Shown here piece after piece: positions 43,529-51,297 of a DNA stretch of 64,000 nt. The stretch is taken from assembly GCA_963726715.1 (NCBI GenBank), contig CAVSDF010000010.1, forward strand, positions 496,001 to 560,000, in the 5' to 3' direction. Position 1 is the stretch's first letter, and every line of letters starts with the position of its first letter. This DNA is from CAVSDF01 sp963726715. GTDB lineage: Bacteria > Bacteroidota > Rhodothermia > Rhodothermales > BA12. The position numbers and the translations under genes were made by a program. Below the pieces are notes generated by a model, which worked only from the letters and a program-made list of their open reading frames with translations, searched no databases and was not told the origin of the DNA.

Positions 43529-43547
43529 CCGCCGGTGTGGCCGGAGC
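43529..43547. repeat. CCGCCGGTGTGGCCGGAGC, copy outside the metalloprotease
   Basis: This 19-base sequence is repeated exactly at 43262-43280, where the metalloprotease frame breaks. Its core CCGG-TGTGG-CCGG is a short palindrome. Confidence 0.6.
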
Positions 43548-43744
43548 ACCGATCCACGCCGCGAACCGCCCGCGCGCGCGGTGGTGAGGCAGACCGTCAG
43601 TGGCGCACGCGCATCCCACCCGCCCGGCGCGCGATGCCCGGTGGCGCGTGCGCTACACCCGGTCGCGGCGGGGAGGTGCCCGAGGCGGAAGGGGACGCGA
43701 AACATAGCGCCCAGCCGTCCTCCCATGCCAACCCTGTCAATTCG

Positions 43745-44143
43745 TCACCCGTTTCCCAGCACGAACCGCACACCATCCGGCGACACCAGCACCACGCCCG
43801 GACGGTCGGCGCGCAGGTCTGGCAGGCGGACGCGGACGCGCTCGGTGATCAGGGCGCGGCACGGATCGGCGCGGTCGGCGCTGTGGACGAGCGCCACGCG
43901 CGTCGCTCCCGCCTCGACGCCCGCGCGTGTGGCCTCGAACGTGTGCGCGGCGCATCCGCCCGGATACGTCACCGTCGCCGCGAGCGAGTCGGCACCGATG
44001 CGGACCGGCGCAGGCGTCGGCGCGAGCGCGTACGGCAGGCCGGTGTCGAGCGGCGGCGGCTCGCACCCGCAGGCGACGACCGAGCAGCGCGAGACGACGA
44101 GCGAACCTGTCAGGACGAAGGCGAGGGCGGCGAGGCGGCGCAT
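43745..44143 (-). CDS. Small cysteine-containing lipoprotein-like exported protein
   Basis: 132 residues from ATG 44143. The start MRRLAALAFVLTGSLVVSRC is a signal peptide with possible lipobox cysteines (VVSRC or VVACGC). The mature part contains CEPP, GGCAAHTF and DRADPCRALI, so disulfides are likely, and ends RLPDLRADRPGVVLVSPDGV. No family was recognised. It lies on the same strand as the metalloprotease, about 300 bases upstream of it. Confidence 0.65.
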   Translation of the reverse strand: MRRLAALAFVLTGSLVVSRCSVVACGCEPPPLDTGLPYALAPTPAPVRIGADSLAATVTYPGGCAAHTFEATRAGVEAGATRVALVHSADRADPCRALITERVRVRLPDLRADRPGVVLVSPDGVRFVLGNG

Positions 44144-44176
44144 CAGATGGGCGGGAGGCGGGCGTGGATGGATGAA

Positions 44177-44199
44177 GAGACGCATCGGCGCTGCGTCTC
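44177..44199. repeat. GAGACGCATC-type palindrome, copy 2
   Basis: GAGACGCA and TGCGTCTC flank TCGGCGC. It shares GAGACGCATCGGCG with the copy near 35699-35713. Confidence 0.55.
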
Positions 44200-44308
44200 C
44201 GCTGATGGTACCTCTTCGCAGGCGATCCTCCCCACCGTGTTCATCGGCACGAACCCTCCGGTGGCGCGGTACCCCGCTCGATTCGCCGCCGCCTGCTCCC
44301 CGACGCCC

Positions 44309-44869
44309 GTGCCCGCCCTCCTCGCCCTCCACAAGCCCTACGGCGTCGTCTGCCAGTTCTCCGGCGACGGCTCGGGCCGCCCGACGCTCGCCGATTTCGT
44401 GGACATCCCCGGCGTCTACCCCGCCGGACGCCTCGACCACGACAGCGAGGGCCTCGTCCTCCTGACCGACGACGGCGCCCTCCAGCACCGCCTCACCGAC
44501 CCGCGCCACAAGCAGCCCAAGACGTATCTGGTGGAAGTCGAGCGCCTCCCGACGCCCGACGCCCTCGACGCCCTGCGCCGTGGCGTCACCCTCGGCGACG
44601 GCCCGACGCGCCCCGCCGACGTCCGCCTCCTCGCTGAACCGCCCGACCTCGCGCCCCGCGACCCGCCCGTCCGCTTCCGCAAGAACGTGCCGACGGCGTG
44701 GCTCGAACTCACGATCCGAGAGGGCCGCAACCGGCAGGTCCGCCGCATGACCGCCCACATCGGCCACCCGACCCTCCGCCTCGTGCGCGTCGCCGTCGGC
44801 CCGTACCGCCTCGACGGGCTGGCGCGTGGGGGCGTGGCGGTGGGTGGAGGGGTGATCAGGGAGATGTGA
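44309..44869 (+). CDS. RsuA-family pseudouridine synthase (RluE-like)
   Basis: 186 residues from GTG 44309; an upstream in-frame GTG at 44238 would add 24 residues. The start is ALLALHKPYGVVCQFSGDGS. The catalytic Asp is in PAGRLDHDSEGLVLLTDDGA. Also present are KQPKTYLVEVERLPTPDALD and LTIREGRNRQVRRMTAHIGH. It lacks an N-terminal S4 domain, which fits RluE, the enzyme for U2457 of 23S rRNA. It overlaps the end of the minus-strand kinase-tail gene by 14 bases. Confidence 0.87.
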   Translation: MPALLALHKPYGVVCQFSGDGSGRPTLADFVDIPGVYPAGRLDHDSEGLVLLTDDGALQHRLTDPRHKQPKTYLVEVERLPTPDALDALRRGVTLGDGPTRPADVRLLAEPPDLAPRDPPVRFRKNVPTAWLELTIREGRNRQVRRMTAHIGHPTLRLVRVAVGPYRLDGLARGGVAVGGGVIREM

Positions 44870-45242
44870 CGACGATTCCCCAGAAATCCGGGGATGTTGG
44901 AGGTGGCGAGCGCCAGTCTCCAGTCGCGTGCGCGTTGTCACTGACGTACCGCGCAGCGTAGGTGCCAGCAGGCAATCGGAGGATCTTAACGTCCAACCCG
45001 GTTCGCTCCCGATCCTCCCGCGTGCGACGTGCTATCGCGCGCATATCCCAGACGACAAAGTTGTCGTCTCGTTCGATCCACCCGTAGTCCACAAGCCGGT
45101 TGTTGTACACCTCACCCACCGCCATAACGTAGACAAACGTGTCGCGTGCTATCGTGAAGGTCTGTGTTTGGTTAGCGCTGTTGCCCACATCGCGAATTAG
45201 GGCATAAACACTTGGGTCAGTTCGCGCCCGTGACCTGGGCAC
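44856..45242 (-). CDS. C-terminal output domain, probably the tail of the upstream kinase
   Basis: The readable frame gives YALIRDVGNSANQTQTFTIA, then VMAVGEVYNNRLVDYGWIER, VVWDMRA, and LRLPAGTYAARYVSDNAHAT followed by GDWRSPPPTSPDFWGIVV. I recall a similar beta-rich segment (LPAGTY.. then GDWN..PP..P..WGI) at the ends of Bacteroidota sensor or kinase proteins. Its frame is offset from the kinase end (TASAQVTGAN, stop at 45217-45219), so it is either the continuation across another frameshift or a separate overlapping gene. The region has lower GC than its neighbours. Confidence 0.5.
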   Translation of the reverse strand: MPRSRARTDPSVYALIRDVGNSANQTQTFTIARDTFVYVMAVGEVYNNRLVDYGWIERDDNFVVWDMRAIARRTREDRERTGLDVKILRLPAGTYAARYVSDNAHATGDWRSPPPTSPDFWGIVVTSP

Positions 45243-46473
45243 TGGCAGTGTAGAAGCGCGTGAGAGAGGTGATCATAGTGCCGTCGACGCTGTAATCGAC
45301 CGAGTCCGCCCATTGCGATGCCGTCGAGAGTAACCGTTTCGGCGGTCATGTATTTCGTACCGGCGATGGTGACGGTCTTTGACGCTGCATCGACAGCTTC
45401 AATAACACCCTTCGACGGATCCGACAGAATGAACCAAATAATCGCTGATAATAAAAATAACGATGAAACCAGAGAGACCCATTTCCAATAGTGATTCCCT
45501 ACATGGACTTTTTTCGAGGTCGGCTGCTTGGGCGGTTCCGGTGGGGATTCATTAATCCTCAGAAGCTTCTCGAATGCCTGCGCTGTCTGGGGACGGTCGC
45601 TCGCCCGGAGAGACAGCCCCGCTTCAATCGCTCGATCAACCATCTCCGGCACATCCGGAACGAGGGTGCGAACGGGGATGAGGTCTTCGTCGATCATTCG
45701 GGCCGTGCTCTCCGGCGGCGCCTGCCCGGTGACGAGGCGGTAGAGCGTCGGCGGCGGCGGCGTAGACGTCGGTCCACGGGCCCTGCCGGCCCCGGCTCAG
45801 GTACTGCTCGGGCGGCGCATATCCAGGTTTCAACACGACCGACCGCGATCACTTCAGACGTCACCTCGCGAGCTGCGCCGAAGTCCAGCAGCACCACGCC
45901 GCCCTTGCGGGTGATGTAAACGTTGTTCGGGTCGATGTCGCGGTGGGCGAGGCCGGCGGCGTGGATCTCCGAGAGCGCGTCGAGCATCGGGCGCACGACC
46001 GCGAGCGCGGCCTCCCACGGCAGCCGTCCGCCCTTGTGGGCGACGTACGCGGCGAGGCTCATGCCGTCGAGGTAGTCCATCACCAGGTAGCGCTGTCCCG
46101 TTGGCCTCGAAGAAGCTCCGCACGCGCACGATGCCGGGGTGGTGGAACTGCGCGAGGCGCTGCGCCTCTTCCAGAAACCCCGCGCAGCCCCGCGAGAAGA
46201 GGTCCGCATCCTCGGCGCCGTGGGGCCGGACGGTGCGGCCGTCGGCCGTGCGGCGGGCGAGGTCGCGCGGAAAAAACTCCTTGATGGCCACCTGCACGTT
46301 GAGCCGCGTGTCGCGCGCGAGGTAAGTGATGCCGAAGCCGCCCGGCTTGCCGAGCACGCCCTCGACACGGAAATGGCCGTCGAGAACTGTCCCCGGTGAG
46401 AGGAACGTCGAATCGTCGAGGGTGCCGAGCGTGGAGCCGAGGAGGCGACGGGCCGCACAATATCGACGCCCAC
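45217..46473 (-). CDS. Serine/threonine protein kinase with membrane anchor, several frameshifts
   Basis: The kinase blocks are in order but in changing frames: FRVEGVLGKPGGFGITYLAR, LNVQVAIKEFFPRDLARRTA, QRYLVMDYLDGMSLAAYV, GLAHRDIDPNNVYITRKGG (catalytic Asp), VVLLDFGAAR (DFG), KPGYAPPEQYLSRGRQGPWT followed by DVYAAAA, then RASDRPQTAQAFEKLL. After a linker (SPPEPPKQPTSKKVHV) come one membrane helix (VSLVSSLFLLSAIIWFIL) and a short beta-rich part. Breaks lie near 46100, 45838, 45755 and 45300. The start is uncertain; ATG 46473 is in another frame. By my count bases 45421-45480 have 23 G/C of 60, far below the window average, which suggests foreign origin of the tail. Confidence 0.7.
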
Positions 46474-46581
46474 CAGAACTCTGCGATCTGGAAGCCACTG
46501 GTTGGCCTTGTCGTGGCGCGTGGCGGTGGGAGGGGTGACGATGGAGGCGACATGCGGAGCAGGCCATTCCGGCCCGTTTCC

Positions 46582-46589
46582 TACATTGG
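46582..46589 (+). promoter_or_regulatory. Possible -7 element for the glycosylasparaginase gene
   Basis: TACATTGG, 21 bases before ATG 46611, fits TAnnTTnG. Confidence 0.4.
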
Positions 46590-46610
46590 CGCCCCACCTG
46601 CCCTGCCCCG

Positions 46611-47729
46611 ATGCCGCGCCCCGACGACTCGCGCCGCGCGTTTTTGCGCCGCACCGCCCTCGCCCCCGTCGTGCTGCCGCTCGCCGCTGCGGTGGCGCAG
46701 GATGCGCGGGGCGCTTCGCCGACGAACGGCCCCGTCGTCGTGTCGACGTGGGACAACCGCCGCGCCAACGCCGCCGCGTGGGCGGTACTGACCGGCGGCT
46801 CCGGAGCGGTGCTCGACGCCGTCGAACAGGGCGTGTGGATTCCCGAGGCCGACCCCGACGACCGCTCGGTCGGACTCGGCGGACGGCCGGACCGCGACGG
46901 GCGCGTCACGCTCGACGCGTGCATCATGGACGGGCGCGGCCACTGCGGCGCCGTCGCCGCCCTCGAAGACATCCTCCACCCGATCTCCATCGCCCGGCGC
47001 GTGATGGAGACGACGCCCCACGTGCTGCTCGTCGGCGACGGCGCGCGGCGGTTTGCGCTCGAACAGGGCTTCGAGGCCGTCAACCTGCTCACCGAGGCGT
47101 CGGAGCGCGAGTGGCGGCAGTGGCTGCGCGAGAACCGATACGACCCGCCCGCCCCCAACATCGAGCGCCGCGACCCGAACGGACGGCGCGGCACCGGGCG
47201 CGGCAGCGACCGCCGGACACTGCCGCCCGACCAGGACCACGACACCATCGGCATGCTCGCGCGCGGCGCCGACGGCGGCATCGCGGGCGCCTGCACGACG
47301 AGCGGATGGGCCTACAAGCGGCGCGGACGCGTCGGCGACAGCCCGATCATCGGCGCCGGGCTGTTCGTCGACGACGAGGCGGGCGCGGCGACGGCGAGCG
47401 GGCACGGCGAGGAGATGATCCGCACCGCCGCCGCCCACACCGTCGTCGAGGCGATGCGACGCGGCGCCTCGCCGCAGGACGCCGCCGAGGAGGCCGTCGC
47501 CCGCATCCGCCGCAAGATGCTCCTCGACCCTGCTGAGACGCAGGCGGGCCTGATCGCCCTCGGCCTCGACGGGCGCGTCGGCATCTCGGCGCTCCTGCCC
47601 GGTTTCAACGTCGCCGTCACCGTGACCGGTAGCCCGGCGGCGCCGCCGGTTGCGGGGGTCGTCACCGCCCGCATCGCCGTGCCCGGCGGCACCACCTTCA
47701 TCGTCGAAGCCCCGGCGCTCGCGCGGTGA
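46611..47729 (+). CDS. N4-(beta-N-acetylglucosaminyl)-L-asparaginase (glycosylasparaginase)
   Basis: 372 residues. A twin-arginine-like export start (SRRAFLRRTALAPVVLPLAA) is followed by VVVSTWDNRRANAAAWAVL. The N-terminal-nucleophile threonine is in PPDQDHDTIGMLARGADGGI, where the precursor would cleave itself before Thr. Other landmarks are GRPDRDGRVTLDACIMDGRG and SPIIGAGLFVDDEAGAATAS. The enzyme splits the GlcNAc-Asn bond of glycoproteins. Two mannosidases follow, so it probably acts in N-glycan breakdown. A plain isoaspartyl peptidase is less likely given the DHDTIG motif. Confidence 0.87.
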   Translation: MPRPDDSRRAFLRRTALAPVVLPLAAAVAQDARGASPTNGPVVVSTWDNRRANAAAWAVLTGGSGAVLDAVEQGVWIPEADPDDRSVGLGGRPDRDGRVTLDACIMDGRGHCGAVAALEDILHPISIARRVMETTPHVLLVGDGARRFALEQGFEAVNLLTEASEREWRQWLRENRYDPPAPNIERRDPNGRRGTGRGSDRRTLPPDQDHDTIGMLARGADGGIAGACTTSGWAYKRRGRVGDSPIIGAGLFVDDEAGAATASGHGEEMIRTAAAHTVVEAMRRGASPQDAAEEAVARIRRKMLLDPAETQAGLIALGLDGRVGISALLPGFNVAVTVTGSPAAPPVAGVVTARIAVPGGTTFIVEAPALAR

Positions 47730-47745
47730 TGCGGCGCACCGTCTC

Positions 47746-47776
47746 AACCCGTCCAGGTCCTCCGACCTGACAGGTT
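47746..47776. repeat. CTGTCAGG-family palindrome after glycosylasparaginase, copy 1
   Basis: AACCCGTCCAGGTC and GACCTGACAGGTT face each other across CTCC, imperfectly paired, 17 bases after the stop. Confidence 0.6.
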
Positions 47777-47810
47777 TGCGCTCCGTCCCGATCTCCATCC
47801 CGTTCGTCTG

Positions 47811-47840
47811 AACCTGTCAGGTCGGGGACCTGGACAGGTT
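47811..47840. repeat. CTGTCAGG-family palindrome, copy 2 of a pair
   Basis: AACCTGTCAGGTC faces GGACCTGGACAGGTT with one bulged base. The two copies lie 34 bases apart between glycosylasparaginase and cutC and may terminate the first transcript. Confidence 0.6.
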
Positions 47841-47864
47841 CGCGCCCTCCATCCCACAGTCCCA

Positions 47865-48611
47865 ATGCCCGTCACGCTCGAAATCGCGGCCTTCGACCTC
47901 GAATCTGCCCTCGCGGCCGTGCGCGGCGGTGCGGACCGGATCGAACTGTGCAGCGCCGCCGTCGAGGGCGGGGTCACGCCGTCGCTCGGGCTGGTCGAGG
48001 CGGTGCGGGCGGCGACGGACCTGCCGCTCTGGCCCATGCTGCGCCCACGCGGCGGCGATTTTGCGTACACCACCGCCGAGCACGCCCTCCTGCGCCGCGA
48101 CGCCCGCCACCTCGCACGCGCGGGCGCCGACGGCCTCGTCTGGGGCGCGGTCACCGCCGACGGCAGCCCTGACCTCGACGCCCTCGACGCCCTCCTCGAC
48201 GCCCTCGACGGCGACATCCCCGTCGCCATCCACCGCGCCTTCGACGCCGCCGCCGACCCCCTCGCCACCCTCGATGCCCTCGCCACGCGCGGCGTCGTGC
48301 GCGTGCTGACGAGCGGCGCCCGGCTGGGAACGCCCGGCGGCGCCCCCGACCACGCGGGCGCGCTCGCCCGCCTCGTCACCCACGCCCGCGACGCCCTCGG
48401 CGGACGCATCACGATCCTCCCCGGCGGCGGCGTCCGCAGCCAGAACGCCGCCGCGCTCCTCGCCGCGAGCGGCGCCTCCGAGATCCACAGCGCCGCCCGC
48501 CGCGCCGCCCCGCCCCGCCACGACGGCGGCAGCCCCCACGACGCCGTCGACGAGGACGAGGTCCGCCGCCTCACTGCCCTCTGCCGCGCCGCGCGCACGC
48601 CGTTCCCGTGA
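47865..48611 (+). CDS. cutC: CutC-family protein
   Basis: 248 residues. CutC landmarks are complete: GADRIELCSAAVEGGVTPSL, LPLWPMLRPRGGDFAYT, GADGLVWGAVTADGSPDLDA, VAIHRAFDAAADP, VVRVLTSGARLG and ITILPGGGVRSQN. The protein is a TIM barrel named for copper tolerance in E. coli, though its biochemical role is uncertain. It overlaps the GH2 gene by four bases (GTGA), and cutC genes are, from memory, often found with glycoside hydrolases, so a role in sugar metabolism is possible. Confidence 0.92.
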   Translation: MPVTLEIAAFDLESALAAVRGGADRIELCSAAVEGGVTPSLGLVEAVRAATDLPLWPMLRPRGGDFAYTTAEHALLRRDARHLARAGADGLVWGAVTADGSPDLDALDALLDALDGDIPVAIHRAFDAAADPLATLDALATRGVVRVLTSGARLGTPGGAPDHAGALARLVTHARDALGGRITILPGGGVRSQNAAALLAASGASEIHSAARRAAPPRHDGGSPHDAVDEDEVRRLTALCRAARTPFP

Positions 48612-51206
48612 GCACCGCCCGCCTCGCCCTCTTCGTTCTCTTCGCCGCGATCACGGGCAGCGCCCACGCCCAGACGGCCTCGCGCGACCTCGGCGGCCTG
48701 TGGACGCTCCGCGCGCCCCACGCGGGAATCGGCCCCGTTCCGGCGACCGTGCCCGGCAGCGTCCACCGCGCACTCGTGGCCGCCGGGCGCCTCGCCGATC
48801 CGCTCGTCGGCGCAGGCGAGGCGGCGGCGGCGTGGGTGGACACGACGACGTGGGTGTTCGAGACGACGTTTCCGGGCGCCGACCCGGCCACCGGGCGCGC
48901 GCCCGTTCGCCCGGTGCTCGTCTTCGAGGGCCTCGACACGTTCGCCGACATCGACCTCAACGGCGCCCGCGTCGCCGCGTCGGCGTCGATGTTCGTGCCG
49001 CTCGAGGTGGACGTGAGCGGCGCGCTCGTGCCCGGCGACAACCGCCTGCGCGTGACCTTCCACCCGGCCCTCCGCGAGGCGGCGCGGCGGGCGGCGGCGC
49101 ACCCGTTCGCGCTCCCCGAAAGCCCGCGCGTGTTCGCCCGAAAAGCGCAGTACAGCTTCGGATGGGACTGGGGGCCGCGCCTCGTCGGCGCCGGGCTGTG
49201 GCGCGGCGTCCGCCTCGACGACGCCGATGCGGTGCGCATCGAAGCCGTCGCCGCGCAGACCCTCCGCCTCCACGGCGCCGTCCGCCCCGACGGCACCGCC
49301 GACGCCGACGTGCGCCTGAGCGTCGATGTCGCCGCCGGTCGGCGCGGCGTCGCCTCGGTCGGCTTCACGCTCGACGGCGAGCGCGTCGCCACCCGCGCGC
49401 GCGTCCGGCTCAGCGGCACGCGCCAGACCGTCACCGCCGACGTCCGCCTGCCGCGCGCCCGCCTCTGGTGGCCGCGCGGCCACGGCGCCGCCACCACGCT
49501 GCCGCTTCGGGTAGACGTGCGGCGCGGAGCCGACGCCTCCGCTCTCACGCAGCGCGTCGGTCTGCGGACGGTGGCGCTCGACACGGTGGGCGGCGCGTTC
49601 GCGTTCGTCGTCAACGGACGGCGCGTGTTCGCGCGCGGCGCCAACGCGGTCCCGCTCGCCCCCTTCTACCCGGTCGACGATGCCGTCGCCGCGCGCGTGC
49701 TCGGCGCGGCAGCGGATGCGAACATGAACATGGTTCGCGTCTGGGGAGGCGGCGTCTTCGAATCCGACCGCTACTACGACCTCGCTGACTCGCTCGGGCT
49801 CATGGTGTGGCAGGACTTCCCGTTCGCCTCCGCCTTTTATCCCGGGGACGACGCGTTCGTGGCGACGGTCGAAGCGGAGGCCGAGGCCGCCGTGCGGAGG
49901 CTCCGGCGGCATCCGTCGGTCGTGCTCTGGTGCGGCGGCAACGAGGTCTGGGAGGGATGGACGAACTGGGGCTGGCAGCGGTCGCTCGGCTACTCGGCGG
50001 CGGACTCGGCGCGCGTCGGCGCCGCGTACGGACGGATTTTCGAGGACGCCCTCGGCGGCGTCGTGCGGCGCGACGGCGCGGGCGTGCCGTACTGGGCCAA
50101 CTCGCCGTCGACGGGCTGGGGCCGCGAGGCCGCGTACCGGCGCGGCGACGTGCACTACTGGGGCGTCTGGTGGGGCCGCGAGCCGTTCGAACGCTACCGC
50201 GAGCGTGTCGGGCGCTTCCACAGCGAGTACGGGATGCAGGGGTATCCGGTCTGGGCGACCGTGCGCGACTTCGCGGGCGGGCGCTCCTCCGGCGTCCTCT
50301 CCGAAGACGACGCGACCTTCGCCTCGCACCAGAAGCACCCGACCGGCTTCGCGACGCTGCGCGAGTACGCCCGGCAGACCTTCCTCCCCGACACCCTCGC
50401 CCTCGACCGCCTCCGGCGCGACGACCTGCCCGCCTACGCCTTCGTCACGCAGGCGATGCAGGCCGAAGGCATCGGCCTCGCCGCCAGTGCCCATCGCGCC
50501 GGGGCGCCGCGGACGATGGGAACGCTCGTCTGGCAACTCAACGACGTGTGGCCGGTCGTCTCGTGGTCGAGCGTCGATGTCTACGGGCGCTGGAAGCCGC
50601 TCCACCACCGCCTCGCCGCCCTCTACCGCCCGCTCTTCGCCGACCTCGTCCCCGAGCCGAACGACGGCAAGCGGGGAGAGCGGCATCGTCCGCGCCGTCG
50701 TCCACAGCGACTCGGTGGGGATGGGCCCCGGCGGCGCGCTCGCGCTCGTCCTCGCGTGGGACGCCTACGACAGCCGCAGCGGCGCCCGCGTCGGATCGGG
50801 CGAGGTGCCGCTGACGGTGCGTCCGAACGCCGCCCGCACTGTCGATCTCGGCGCGCTCCCGGACGGTACGCCCCGCTCCGCCCTCCTCGTGCGCCTCCGC
50901 CTGCACGAGCCGGGCACCTCCCGCGTCCTCCTCGACGCCCGCGCCACCGCCGTCGTCCCGTGGCGCCTCGACGCCCCGCGCGCCGCGCCGACCATCCGCC
51001 TGATCCCGGCCACCGACGGCCGCTCGCTCGTCGTCTCCTCCGACGCCCCCGTCGTCGGCGTCTGGCTCGAAGCGCCGACGGGCGAGACGCTGCACCCCAA
51101 CTACCTCGACCTCTGGCCCGGCGAGCCCGTCCGCGTGGCCTTCCCGCCGGGCGTGGCGCCGTCGTCCGTGACCGTTCGCAGCGTGACCGGGCTGCTCGGG
51201 CGGTAG
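48608..51206 (+). CDS. GH2 beta-mannosidase, one frameshift
   Basis: GTG 48608 overlaps the cutC stop. A signal peptide (LALFVLFAAITGSAHAQ) precedes the GH2 sugar-binding domain (DLGGLWTLRAPHAGIGPVPA, SFGWDWGPRLVGAGLWRGV), an Ig-like domain and the TIM barrel. The acid/base Glu is in LWCGGNEVWEGWTNWGW and the nucleophile Glu in GRFHSEYGMQGYPVWA. TLVWQLNDVWPVVSWSSVD is also typical of beta-mannosidases. The frame breaks near 50672, after DLVPEPNDG, and resumes as SGESGIVRAVVHSDSVGMGP to the C-terminal beta domains. It removes beta-mannose, for example the core mannose of N-glycans. Periplasmic by its signal peptide. Confidence 0.92.
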
Positions 51207-51265
51207 CGGCCAGCCGCTCAGAAGCTCCGGGCGGAGAGGGCAGAGCGCGCCGTCCCCCCCGCCGC

Positions 51266-51273
51266 TACCTTGA
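51266..51273 (+). promoter_or_regulatory. Possible -7 element for the GH92 gene
   Basis: TACCTTGA, 24 bases before ATG 51298, matches TAnnTTnG at seven of eight positions. It would let GH92 be expressed apart from cutC-GH2. Confidence 0.4.
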
Positions 51274-51297
51274 AGCCCTGCCCCGCCGCTCGTCCCG

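Noticed and set aside
651..47840. The CTGTCAGG palindromes as a CRISPR array
   Set aside because: Copies are kilobases apart with no regular spacers and no cas genes nearby.
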